A model generated the notes under the pieces. That model searched no databases. It saw only the letters and a program-made list of their open reading frames with translations, and was not told the origin of the DNA. The position numbers were made by a program, and so were the translations under genes. From contig JAVVEM010000024.1 in assembly GCA_032250805.1 (NCBI GenBank), positions 1 through 52,726 on the forward strand: 52,726 nt of DNA, read 5' to 3'. This DNA comes from B18-G4 sp032250805 (lineage in GTDB: Bacteria > Bacteroidota > Bacteroidia > Bacteroidales > B18-G4). Of the stretch, positions 1-9,249 are shown piece by piece; positions within the stretch are counted from its first letter, which is position 1; each line of letters starts with the position of its first letter.

Positions 1-3
1 ATT

Positions 4-77
4 CGGGGTGTGGCGCAGTTGGTTAGCGTGCTAGTCTGGGGGACTAGAGGTCGTGAGTTCGAGTCTCACCACTCCGA
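4..77 (+). tRNA. tRNA-Pro (anticodon GGG)
   Basis: A full cloverleaf can be folded. The acceptor stem CGGGGTG (4-10) pairs with CACTCCG (70-76) and the discriminator base is A77. The D arm is 13-29. The anticodon stem CTAGT/ACTAG (31-35, 43-47) holds the loop CTGGGGG with anticodon GGG at 38-40. The T arm is GTGAG-TTCGAGT-CTCAC. The anticodon reads proline codons CCC and CCU. The 3' CCA is not encoded and would be added after transcription. No integrase or duplicated tRNA end is visible nearby. Confidence 0.96.
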
Positions 78-81
78 CATC

Positions 82-127
82 GCCCACCGAAGCTTTTTCG
101 CCAGAAAAAGCGTAGGTGGGCTTTTTT
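82..127 (+). terminator. intrinsic terminator after tRNA-Pro
   Basis: GCCCACC (82-88) pairs with GGTGGGC (115-121). An inner stem CTTTTTC/GAAAAAG (93-99/104-110) closes on the loop GCCA, and six T residues follow (122-127). It begins five bases after the tRNA, so it most likely ends that transcript. The CCACCGAAG...GGTGG outer stem resembles a hairpin at 38483-38539. Confidence 0.8.
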
Positions 128-514
128 ACTTTATCACCTTGCTCTGCATCATCAAAGGCGGGCTTCGTCGGACACGGTCCGACAAGATTGCTGTCACCGG
201 GCTCTTTTGTTCGATCCAACCCAGGCAGAATCCGGCGCAGCCAATCTCCCCACGTCCATAACAATTTCACGATTGCCCGGTGTTCCCAAAATGCTTCTAT
301 AGTATGTTAATAATTAGTTAATTAATTGACATGATAATATTTATTTTGTAATTTGGTCATGGATTTGGGATGTAACTCAACAGGGATATTTTTGGGGATC
401 ATCATTAGCGGTATTATTTAAGAACATTTTCCTTCTTGCCTTTATCCCAAACAGGGAAAATAAACACCCACCAACCTTTTTCGGCACTTAATCAGGCTAT
501 TGATTTTGTATGGC
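128..514. other. non-coding spacer between tRNA-Pro and first CDS
   Basis: No reading frame here looks like a real gene; the short ones lack coherent protein features. A perfect small hairpin GTCGGAC-ACG-GTCCGAC lies at 167-183. The stretch 300-350 is very AT-rich (TTAATAATTAGTTAATTAATT). Nothing else is recognisable. Confidence 0.5.
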
Positions 515-544
515 TTGCAATAGCGTTATGCTCACTAATTTTTG
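515..544 (+). promoter_or_regulatory. candidate Bacteroidota promoter for the 569 gene
   Basis: TTG (515-517) is separated by 19 bases from AATTTTTG (537-544), which differs by one base from the TAnnTTTG -7 consensus. It sits 24 bases upstream of the ATG at 569. This is inferred from spacing and consensus only. Confidence 0.4.
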
Positions 545-568
545 ATATAAACCCCAAAATTCAATCTC

Positions 569-3187
569 ATGAAAAAACTTTTTCTTTCTTTCATTATTCT
601 TGCCATCGGTATTTCATTCGTGATGGCACAGCTGCCGCAGGCTTTTAAGTATCAGGCAGTAGTCAGGAACCACAGTGGTGCTGTGATCACAGAGCAAAAC
701 ATCAACCTTCGGATTAGTATTTTGTCCGGAAATCCTTCCGGGGAGGTGGTCTATGCTGAAACGCACCCGGCCACAACCAATGCCATGGGTCTTGTAAACC
801 TTGAAATTGGCCATGGATTTTCGACCGAGGGAAGTATGTCGGCGATCAACTGGTCGACAGGTGATTATTTTGTTAAAATAGAAATGGATGAAAACGGTGG
901 CAGCAATTTTGAGCCCATGGGTGTTGCCAGGTTGCTCTCCGTACCATATGCCATGCATTCAGCCACGGCCGATAGAATTACCGGCGGGGATGGAGATGGC
1001 GTTCCGGCCAATAACTGGATACTCTTCGGAAACAGCAATACAAACCCTGAAGTGGACAAGCTCGGAACCACCGATCCCGCCGACCTCGTCATCGTTACTG
1101 ATAATACCGAGCGTATGCGGGTGCTGAGCGATGGAGACATCAATATCCTTAACAGCGCCAATATTGGCATGAATCTTACCGTCGAGCAAAATGTAAACCT
1201 GAATACCTTCAGCGGCGAAACCAACAACTACGGGCCGTTTACGGTTGCCAACCTGAGTCCTACGCTTTTGTCAGGAACCCTCACCGTTGATTTACATACC
1301 GATCTCAACAGTTCACTGAATGTTGACGGCATTACCGATCTCAACAGTGCTTTTAATGTTAACAACAGCAGTCCTTCCTTACTCACCGGAACCCTTTTGG
1401 TGAATGAAAATGCCACTTTCAACCAACATGTCAGGCTCGACAACCCATTACTTGGCGCTACCAGCCCCAGTACGGGAGCCCTTGTTGTTGATGGTGGAGT
1501 AGGCATTGGCGAAAACCTCTACGTTGGTGGCAGTGCTTTCTTCGAAGGTCCACTGGCAGTGACCGATGAAACAGAATCGACCGATATTTATACCGGAGCC
1601 CTCACAGTAGCCGGTGGTGTTGGCATTGCCAAACGCCTGAATGTTGGCGGTGCTGCAATGATCGAAAATACCCTTGGTGTGAATGGCCAGCTCACTGTAA
1701 ATGCCAATCCCGGCGGACATGACCAGGCAACATATGCCGATTATCCTCTCCAGGTTGAAGGCGGCAACCAGGGGATAGCCATAAAAGTGAGCGGCAACAG
1801 ATCTTCGGCCAACAACTATATTTCTTTCTGGGATGAAGAAAATGGTGGCAAAATGTGGGGTCGTATCGAAGGCCAGACCCTGGGTGAACTCTGGACCGAT
1901 CCTGAATATTTACTGGAAGCAGGGTTTAAGCTTTCCGACATTATTATTTCGGGTGTAGATTTTGTAATTGCCGGCTTTGAAGTGGCACAGGCTGTTGTGG
2001 AACTTACTGCCAGCTCTACTTCCTCTACGGCCTGTGCCGGACTGGGTGTTTGCGTTACGGCGCCCATTCCGTCATTTATCGTTTCTTCAGGCCTGAACCT
2101 GGTTTTAAAAATTGCCAATGCTGTTGCTGTTGGCGCAAACCTTGGAGTAGCCATTGCCGATGAAGCAACCTTTATTGCCTTTAAAAATGCACAGATAGGG
2201 GTTTCATACCAATCGGGATCAGGCGACTATGCCGAATACCTTCCAAAACTGAACCCGGCTGAAATGTTCACTTCGGGCGAACTGGTAGGGATCAAGAACG
2301 GATATGTAACAAAGAACCTGCTCGGTGCTGATAAGATCATGATCGTGTCGACAAGTCCTATCGTTCTCGGAAATATGCCGCAGGATGGCCTGGAAGACAA
2401 TTATGTTAAAATTGCATTCATGGGCCAGGTGCCCACCAAGGTGCTGGGCACTGTTAACCCCGGCGATTATATCCTTCCGATAGAATTTGGTAGCGGATTT
2501 GGCAAGGCCGTAAGTCCTGCCGACATGGCTCTGAATGATTACGGGAATATTGCCGGCGTTGCCTGGTCGGTGCTGGGCAATGTAGCTGCGAATATTAGTC
2601 TTGTAAATGTTGCGGTTGGCATCAATACCAACGACCTGACCGGCCTTATCAGCAAGCAGCAGGAAGAAATTAAACTGCTCAATACGAAACAGGCACAACT
2701 TACTGAACAATTTGAGCATTCAAATGCCATCCTTGCCAATTTGGTTCCGGGATATGCCGATGCTCTTGGCCTCGGAAATGAAAACACTGGCAATGAAGAT
2801 GTACATGTTGCCAATGAAGATGCACATGCCCATGATCATGGCGATTTTAACATTGCCCATTCTGAAGAAGAAGATATTCTTTATTTCGACATTACGAGGG
2901 AGCAGATCGAAACATCACTCGAAATGGCCAGGGAAACCTACCAGCAAATGCTTGCAGATGCTGATCAGGTCAATAATCTTTTCCTGGATGAAAAAACCAA
3001 TACATATATTAATGATAAAGGGATCCATCTGATCCCTATCGAAGAACATCCTTTCTGGCAGAAGATCGATAATGATCCCGATTACAGGGAACAGGTCATC
3101 CAGTATGTGGAGACAAGCCTCGAAAAGGCTATGCACACACACAAAAAGTACGCACAGAAATTTACCGGATTAAACCTTCATGAGTAA
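569..3187 (+). CDS. large secreted tail-fibre-like protein
   Basis: 872 residues with a clear signal peptide (MKKLFLSFIILAIGISFVMA). The N-terminal block starting LPQAFKYQAVVRN is a conserved opening seen in many exported Bacteroidota proteins of unknown role. Residues about 190-400 are fibre-like, with two copies of a motif of the form TGAL(V/T)V.GGVGI...L.VGG. Residues about 451-540 are unusually hydrophobic for a fibre. A SGDYAEYLP motif near residue 550 resembles the region before the C-terminal domain of phage tail fibres. Near residues 740-760 there is a His/Asp/Glu-rich stretch (EDAHAHDHGDF), followed by a predicted coiled-coil tail. I see no T9SS sorting domain and no S74 peptidase signature. 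The role is unknown; a surface fibre or adhesin is an inference. It is followed after 91 bases by a giant T9SS cargo on the same strand. Confidence 0.85.
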   Translation: MKKLFLSFIILAIGISFVMAQLPQAFKYQAVVRNHSGAVITEQNINLRISILSGNPSGEVVYAETHPATTNAMGLVNLEIGHGFSTEGSMSAINWSTGDYFVKIEMDENGGSNFEPMGVARLLSVPYAMHSATADRITGGDGDGVPANNWILFGNSNTNPEVDKLGTTDPADLVIVTDNTERMRVLSDGDINILNSANIGMNLTVEQNVNLNTFSGETNNYGPFTVANLSPTLLSGTLTVDLHTDLNSSLNVDGITDLNSAFNVNNSSPSLLTGTLLVNENATFNQHVRLDNPLLGATSPSTGALVVDGGVGIGENLYVGGSAFFEGPLAVTDETESTDIYTGALTVAGGVGIAKRLNVGGAAMIENTLGVNGQLTVNANPGGHDQATYADYPLQVEGGNQGIAIKVSGNRSSANNYISFWDEENGGKMWGRIEGQTLGELWTDPEYLLEAGFKLSDIIISGVDFVIAGFEVAQAVVELTASSTSSTACAGLGVCVTAPIPSFIVSSGLNLVLKIANAVAVGANLGVAIADEATFIAFKNAQIGVSYQSGSGDYAEYLPKLNPAEMFTSGELVGIKNGYVTKNLLGADKIMIVSTSPIVLGNMPQDGLEDNYVKIAFMGQVPTKVLGTVNPGDYILPIEFGSGFGKAVSPADMALNDYGNIAGVAWSVLGNVAANISLVNVAVGINTNDLTGLISKQQEEIKLLNTKQAQLTEQFEHSNAILANLVPGYADALGLGNENTGNEDVHVANEDAHAHDHGDFNIAHSEEEDILYFDITREQIETSLEMARETYQQMLADADQVNNLFLDEKTNTYINDKGIHLIPIEEHPFWQKIDNDPDYREQVIQYVETSLEKAMHTHKKYAQKFTGLNLHE

Positions 3188-3278
3188 TCTGGTCTTTTTG
3201 GTCAGCAGGAAAACATAGCCTTCCCTTGCTGACCTCATGGAGACAAAAAATTGTGTGAACCTTTAAAGATCGACAGTC

Positions 3279-6200
3279 ATGAAAGACAAAAAAAATAAAA
3301 GTGCTCCCGGAAAGTCATTGTTGCTGGCCTGGTGCATGCTATTCGTTCCGGTTATCCTTTTTGCGGATAATCATGCGCCGGGCTTTAACTTAGCTGCCAT
3401 AGCCACGATTACATGCCCGGCAGATATTGTTCAGGACAATGATCCGGGTCAGTGCGGTGCTGTGGTCAGTTATACTGCACCCAACAATGCATACCTGGTT
3501 TATGGTCTTCCGCCGGGCTCATTGTTCCCGGCAGGAGTTACCTTTGTACAGTATAACCTTAATGATGAGTCCGATTCCTGTTCATTTACCGTTACCGTAA
3601 ATGATACAGAAATGCCCTGGTTTTTCAGTTGCCCGGAAGATATAAAGCAATCCTATGATGACGGGATATGCCAGGCCATTGATTATGAGCTGCCACAGGC
3701 AAGTGATAATTGTGCCCTGGATACAGTTTACCAGCAGTCAGGCCTTCCACCCGGATCGGTATTTCCGGTGGGCACAACAATAAACAACTTTATTGCTGAA
3801 GATACGGCCGGAAACCAGGCTGTCTGTTCCTTTTCTGTTACAATTACGGGAACTAACAGTACATTGCTGAGATCTGATGGTTCGGGCTCAGATCGTCTTA
3901 GCCCGCAGGGGAAATTAAGATACCAAAGGGCCTTTTATCTGGTCACTGCAGGGGAGATGGATAGTACTGATCTCGAAGCAGGCATGGATATCAACGCCAT
4001 AGGCTTCACGCTGGCTGTTGCCCAGGATCAGTCCACTACAGGAGATCTGAAAGTATACCTGCAAAATACAAGCGATACTGCCAGCAGGATCGATGACGAC
4101 TGGATTACGGAACCAACCACCACGCCATCGTTCGACCTGAGCATTGCGGCACCCGGCGAATATGAATGGCGCGTAAGGGCTGTATGTGCAGGGAATTCAG
4201 ATTATTCTGATATTATAAGTTTTGAAAATGATAAGCTGGGAAGCTGTAATCAGCCTTTCAATCTTGAAACATCCAACATCACCCCAACATCAGCAACATT
4301 CAACTGGGAGCTGACAAACCCTTCGGGTGCCGACAGCGTGTTGCTGATCTATGGTATTTCGCAGTCACCGGAGCAGGATACTGTTTATACATCCCAGGAT
4401 TCTTTTTCAGCATCGGGCCTTGAGCCGGAAACCAACTACCAGTGGAGGGTTAGAACACTTTGTGCTGACGGGTCTTCACCATTTTCCGAGTCTTCGTTCC
4501 TGACAACAGGTACTGATTTATGCAATGAGCCTGTCGATCTGGTTGTTGAAACTGTTACGGAAAACACGGCTACGGTCAGCTGGACAGAAGGCAGTAGTTC
4601 ATCCCATTATGAATTGACATACCGACGCTCCGGTACCAGCTTCTGGAACCCTGCCATATCTTTTAATGATCATTATACCTTCAGTGGTCTTACAGCCGGC
4701 ACATACTACCAGTGGCGCGTAAGAACCGTTTGCCCTGATGGCAAGGGAGCTTATGTCAGTGGTCCTGTGATCATTACCTCCGGCACACCAGCCTGTTATG
4801 CGCCCGAAGGTTTAAAGACCAGCGATATTGCTGTAGATGGAGCAAGTTTGTCGTGGTTGGCTCAACCCAATGCCACATCATATGAAATAAGCTACAGGCT
4901 GAAAGAATCAATATCATGGACGAATGCCATTGATGGCATGACCCTGGTCAGCGATGGCCAGGTCGGCATTCCCGATACCATCGGGCCCTATGATATACCT
5001 TTTGAGTCGGGCAGCACATTTACATATGACGGCGATGGATTGTACATTGCCTGGGAATATAGCAACATTGCGGGCTCGCTGAGTTCAGGCAATATGGCTT
5101 TATGTTCATCCAGGAAGACCACAATAAAAGGTGCAAATGGATTGGATTCTGCAAAATACTATCTGAGCTTCGATGGCAGAACTGACACCAACAGCACAAC
5201 TCAGCCGGCCACACTGAGGGCCAACACATTGCGTCCTGAAACCCGGCTTGGTTCCCCGGCCCTGCAGGACAGCCTGAGTGTTGCAGCAGTGTATGCCCCC
5301 GGACATATTGCCTTGCCCTATGGCAGCCCGGTGGTGATCTCTGCGCTGGTAAAAAACTATACCGGTAAGGAACAAACCATTCCTGTTGGTCTTGATATTT
5401 ATAATGCCGTAACAGGCGACCTTATCCATACGCAGAGTAAAGATATTATCGTTGATGCTGCATGCGGAGAAGTCATTACATTCGATAACTGGGATCCCAT
5501 GGATCAGGGAATCGATTCTGTTGTTGTTCATGTGCCTTCCATGGATGGCGAAAATGCTGTTGACAATAACAGGGCATGGTATATGGTGGATGTCAATACG
5601 GTGATGCAGGGATATGATGATGATTCGCCGGTGCTGAACGGGGCCGGTTTAGGTGGAGGAGAAGGACTGATCCTTAGTAAAATTACGATGAATGGATGTG
5701 GGAAAGTCAATTCAGCCGGTATATTCCTGCACTGGTCGGCAAAAGGACATACCCTTTATGCTGCGATTCTGGATGCATCAGGCACTATTCTTGATATCTC
5801 CGAATCCATAACACCCGACTCCACCATGGTCAGCAATTACCGATCTTTTTATTTTCCGAATACACCTGAACTTCACGACGAGGACTTTTATATTGGCCTG
5901 GCGCAAAGCATGTCTTTAGGGAAACCCTATTTCCCTGTAGGGGTGCAATGGGAAGGAAAGGATGTAAGGCAGGATGCATTTTACAGCGCAGCACTTGATG
6001 GCAGTGGTCTCACCAATCATTCCTATCCGGGCCGGCTGATGATACAGGCTGAGATCCTGCCGGCTATTCCTGTGCCGTTCATAAATGGCAGCGATGTATT
6101 GTGCAGTGGTGCTGCCAATACCTTGCAGGCCGCGGGTAAATCCACGCGTTATGCCGACAGGGTGATTGATGTAAGTTCAGAATATAACAATACCGGATTT

Positions 6201-8876
6201 GGCGCTATCCAGTCGCTGGGCAGTCCTGATGTATATCCTGCTTACGGTGCTGATGCACACTCATGGATAGGACAATTTGCCGATCTTCAGCGTGAATATA
6301 TTGTTTTGCATTTTCCCGATCCGGCACCTATAAATTTTATTGATATCTATCAAACCCTGAACCCCGGGGCCATTGATACCATATACATTAAAAATGACCT
6401 GGGAACCTTTGAAGTTGTATTCACAGATACTGCCCGGGCCGGATCTTCCGAAGCATCGGTATTATCAGTGAGCTTCGGACTTACCTCCTTTGATGTCTCA
6501 GAAATTCGCATTGCCCTGGGTTCTGATTCTGTTACCGGCCATCATGGTATTGATGCTGTTGGAATAGGACAGATCACTGATCCGGCAGGCTATGATAATT
6601 ACCTGTGGCAGCCGGGAGGGGAAACAAGCAGTTCGATTGATATCACTTCGCCCGGAAAGTACTATCTGACAGTATCGAATGCCGACGGATGTTCACTTAG
6701 CGATAGCATCGAAGTGACAACCCCTGTGATAGGTACGCCAACGATCAGCCTTAGCGGTCCGGCAGAATTTTGCCTTGGCGACAGCGTCGTTCTCACTTCC
6801 AGTGAACCCGAAGGCAATACATGGAGCACAGGCGAAACAACCCAAAGTATTGTTGTCGATACCACCGGCTCTTACTCTGTTACCTTTTTCAACGGATGTG
6901 AATCAGCCACTTCTGCAGATGTCAGCATCATCAGTCATCTTTTGCCTGAAGTATCCATCACCGGGGGGGCAATATGCCCCGGAGGCTCGGCAACGCTCAC
7001 AGCCGAAGGTGGCTTTAGCAGCTATGTTTGGTCAACGGGCGACTCCAGCCAGAGTATCACGGTGAGTGTGCCAGACCTGTACAGGGTTTATGTTACTGAC
7101 GATAATGGCTGTGAAGGAACGGGGACAAAAACAGTGTTTTATGCCACAGCCCCTTCTCCGGTCATCAGTGGTGATCCCTATCATTGCCCCGGCGATTCGT
7201 CGAGGCTTGATGCTGGAAGTGGATATGCTTCCTATCTCTGGTCGACAGGTGATACCACCCAAATGATCTATGTTAAGTCGGCTGCTGCCATATCAGTTTT
7301 GGTAAGCAACCAGTCTGGCTGCACAGGATCGGCCAGCATTACCACCGGTGAATATATTCCGCCGCAGCCATTCATCTCCGGAGCACTGTCACTGTGCTAT
7401 GGTTCGGCTACGGTACTGGATGCCGGCGAGGGTTATGCTTCCTATCTGTGGTCGACCGGCGAAGCCGGCCGTTCTATTGTCGTTGACACGGCCGACACCT
7501 TTACGGTATATGTTACCGATGCAAATGGCTGTGAAGGCTTTGCCAGTGCCACCACGACCCTCGATGGTGCCATCCCTGATGTGCCGGGCCCGGTGAGCGG
7601 CCCCGTAAGCGGTGTATGCCAGCAAACCGGACTGGTCTATTCCATCGACCCCGTCCTGAATACGACCCATTATGTGTGGAACGTACCGGATGGTATGACC
7701 ATCGTTGACGGGCAGGGCACAACAAGCATCACTGTTGATGCCGGTCTGGTGACAACAGGTATTATCAGTGTTGCAGCGTCGAATACCTGCGGACAAAGCC
7801 CAACATGGAACGGGCAGGCGCTGGCGGTTACAGGAACACCCGGCGAGCCGGCCGAAATATATGGACAGGCGACAGGGGTGTGCGGAATTAGCGGTCTGGT
7901 GTATCATACCGACCCGGTCTTCGGAACCTCTGATTATGTTTGGACAGTGCCACCGGGTGCCACGATAACAAGTGGGCAGGGAACCACTTCGATTACGGTA
8001 AACTATGATGTTTCGTTTGTTTCAGGAACGATCACCCTGGCGGCCGCAAATGGATGTGGACCCGGTAACGTTGCCAGCATGATGATAACAAGCGAACCTT
8101 TGATGCCATTGGAGGTATTTGGGCCTGAGCAGGTATGCAGGAAAGAAAAGAATGTGGAATTCTATGTTGATCCGGTATTTAATGCCGGTAATTTTGTGTG
8201 GACGGTACCCCTTCAGGCGAAAATTAAGTCGGGCCAGGGAACAACAGGGATCACTGTTGATTTCGGGAATAAATCCGGCTTTGTAAGCGTATATGCTGAA
8301 AACGACTGCGGCCAGAGCAGCATTCAGATGTTCAGTGTTGATGTGGTGCCTTGCGATAATCAGGGTGTTGTGATCAATACGGTCGATCCCCCGGGCAGTA
8401 CAGGCGATAATCCTTACCTGGATGGCTCATTACAGGCATTTTACCCTGAAATTATTGCCAATGCCGGAGATTTTGCAAGTGGCAGGTTTTATACCATGAG
8501 CTGGACAATTGGTGAACCTGTTATCGAAACACGCGAAACCGAAAGGACAATGATCACGCAGGGATTCCACCAGGGCCAGTACTTTGTCCTTCCGCTTGGC
8601 AATGCCGAAGAGGAGCTTTCATTCGACGTGAGGGTGTTCCCCGTACCAACCAGGGATATGGTTACCATAAACGTAATCTCAAGGGCTGAACAGCTGACTC
8701 TTCTGATCGAAGTTGTGGACCAGATCGGGGAGATCGTATACAGGGAAGAAGTGCACAGTAGTGAGTTTACACATACGCTCGGGCTTGAACACTATCCCTC
8801 GAACATGTTCCTGCTAAGAGTTGCCGATACACAGAACAATACGCAACGATTATTCAAGATCATCAAACTTAAGTAA
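3279..8876 (+). CDS. giant multidomain T9SS cargo (HYR, FN3 and Ig-like repeats)
   Basis: 1865 residues with a signal peptide in the first 30. Two HYR-like domains occupy about 44-110 and 112-188 (ITCPADI, FSCPEDI openings). Fibronectin type III-like domains start near 321, 414 and 505, each with the motif YQWRVRT. At about 1170-1420 four Ig-like repeats carry (Y/T)(V/L)WSTG. Three PKD/Ig-like repeats with (Y/F)VW(N/T)VP follow near 1464, 1551 and 1641. The C-terminus (about 1783-1865) begins VRVFPVPTRDMVTI and ends FKIIKLK, a type A T9SS sorting domain. It should cross the outer membrane through T9SS and be cell-surface attached or released. No catalytic domain is recognisable, so adhesion or matrix building is the likeliest role (inference). 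Confidence 0.9.
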   Translation: MKDKKNKSAPGKSLLLAWCMLFVPVILFADNHAPGFNLAAIATITCPADIVQDNDPGQCGAVVSYTAPNNAYLVYGLPPGSLFPAGVTFVQYNLNDESDSCSFTVTVNDTEMPWFFSCPEDIKQSYDDGICQAIDYELPQASDNCALDTVYQQSGLPPGSVFPVGTTINNFIAEDTAGNQAVCSFSVTITGTNSTLLRSDGSGSDRLSPQGKLRYQRAFYLVTAGEMDSTDLEAGMDINAIGFTLAVAQDQSTTGDLKVYLQNTSDTASRIDDDWITEPTTTPSFDLSIAAPGEYEWRVRAVCAGNSDYSDIISFENDKLGSCNQPFNLETSNITPTSATFNWELTNPSGADSVLLIYGISQSPEQDTVYTSQDSFSASGLEPETNYQWRVRTLCADGSSPFSESSFLTTGTDLCNEPVDLVVETVTENTATVSWTEGSSSSHYELTYRRSGTSFWNPAISFNDHYTFSGLTAGTYYQWRVRTVCPDGKGAYVSGPVIITSGTPACYAPEGLKTSDIAVDGASLSWLAQPNATSYEISYRLKESISWTNAIDGMTLVSDGQVGIPDTIGPYDIPFESGSTFTYDGDGLYIAWEYSNIAGSLSSGNMALCSSRKTTIKGANGLDSAKYYLSFDGRTDTNSTTQPATLRANTLRPETRLGSPALQDSLSVAAVYAPGHIALPYGSPVVISALVKNYTGKEQTIPVGLDIYNAVTGDLIHTQSKDIIVDAACGEVITFDNWDPMDQGIDSVVVHVPSMDGENAVDNNRAWYMVDVNTVMQGYDDDSPVLNGAGLGGGEGLILSKITMNGCGKVNSAGIFLHWSAKGHTLYAAILDASGTILDISESITPDSTMVSNYRSFYFPNTPELHDEDFYIGLAQSMSLGKPYFPVGVQWEGKDVRQDAFYSAALDGSGLTNHSYPGRLMIQAEILPAIPVPFINGSDVLCSGAANTLQAAGKSTRYADRVIDVSSEYNNTGFGAIQSLGSPDVYPAYGADAHSWIGQFADLQREYIVLHFPDPAPINFIDIYQTLNPGAIDTIYIKNDLGTFEVVFTDTARAGSSEASVLSVSFGLTSFDVSEIRIALGSDSVTGHHGIDAVGIGQITDPAGYDNYLWQPGGETSSSIDITSPGKYYLTVSNADGCSLSDSIEVTTPVIGTPTISLSGPAEFCLGDSVVLTSSEPEGNTWSTGETTQSIVVDTTGSYSVTFFNGCESATSADVSIISHLLPEVSITGGAICPGGSATLTAEGGFSSYVWSTGDSSQSITVSVPDLYRVYVTDDNGCEGTGTKTVFYATAPSPVISGDPYHCPGDSSRLDAGSGYASYLWSTGDTTQMIYVKSAAAISVLVSNQSGCTGSASITTGEYIPPQPFISGALSLCYGSATVLDAGEGYASYLWSTGEAGRSIVVDTADTFTVYVTDANGCEGFASATTTLDGAIPDVPGPVSGPVSGVCQQTGLVYSIDPVLNTTHYVWNVPDGMTIVDGQGTTSITVDAGLVTTGIISVAASNTCGQSPTWNGQALAVTGTPGEPAEIYGQATGVCGISGLVYHTDPVFGTSDYVWTVPPGATITSGQGTTSITVNYDVSFVSGTITLAAANGCGPGNVASMMITSEPLMPLEVFGPEQVCRKEKNVEFYVDPVFNAGNFVWTVPLQAKIKSGQGTTGITVDFGNKSGFVSVYAENDCGQSSIQMFSVDVVPCDNQGVVINTVDPPGSTGDNPYLDGSLQAFYPEIIANAGDFASGRFYTMSWTIGEPVIETRETERTMITQGFHQGQYFVLPLGNAEEELSFDVRVFPVPTRDMVTINVISRAEQLTLLIEVVDQIGEIVYREEVHSSEFTHTLGLEHYPSNMFLLRVADTQNNTQRLFKIIKLK

Positions 8877-8901
8877 TTACTATATCCTTATATTTGTAAG
8901 A

Positions 8902-8945
8902 AACCTTCCCGGTAATCTGTACAGCCGGGAAGGGTTCTTTTTCAT
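8902..8945 (+). terminator. intrinsic terminator of the giant cargo gene
   Basis: AACCTTCCCGG (8902-8912) pairs with CCGGGAAGGGTT (8925-8936) with a one-base bulge, and CTTTTT follows. It starts 25 bases after the stop codon at 8876. The next gene is convergent, so the hairpin may also act on the minus strand, though no T-run is seen there. Confidence 0.8.
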
Positions 8946-9249
8946 TATACAAAATGCTTATTCATATACCGCTGCCATAAAGTATTTACCAGATGAACGA
9001 TGTAAGGAAATATTACAATAAACATCACCATGAGGAAGATCAACGTTTATCCTACCATGTTTTTGAACTGCCACGCCAGGCATCTGCTCAGCATTTCCAG
9101 GCCGGTCTGAACTTGTTTTTAAGCCTGCCGGTTCATTTGGTTATGCCTCCAGCCTCTAGAAATTGGCATACAGATAGGAAATATCCGAGCTGCTTTCATA
9201 CATGAGCATGAAAAGCATCAGGACAATAATTGCCAGCCGAACAGTATAT
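8946..9249. other. convergent spacer, no gene seen
   Basis: This lies between the terminator at 8902 and the end of the minus-strand gene at 9250. Short open frames on the plus strand (for example 8993-9205) show no domain, signal peptide or conserved motif, and I treat them as chance. Confidence 0.5.

Noticed and set aside
1..127. A mobile element attachment site at the tRNA-Pro 3' end
   Set aside because: No integrase, no direct repeat of the tRNA end elsewhere in the window, and an ordinary terminator follows.
2219..2719. A 166-codon open frame on the minus strand within the first large secreted protein gene
   Set aside because: No recognisable motif or signal, and it lies wholly inside a gene with clear secretion and repeat features.
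3200..3234. Terminator between the two large secreted protein genes
   Set aside because: GGTCAGCA/TGCTGACC forms a hairpin with a 19-base loop but no T-run follows, so termination is not supported.
7389..7907. A 172-codon open frame on the minus strand inside the giant cargo gene
   Set aside because: Mirrors GC-rich repeat codons of the Ig-like region; no start context or family features.
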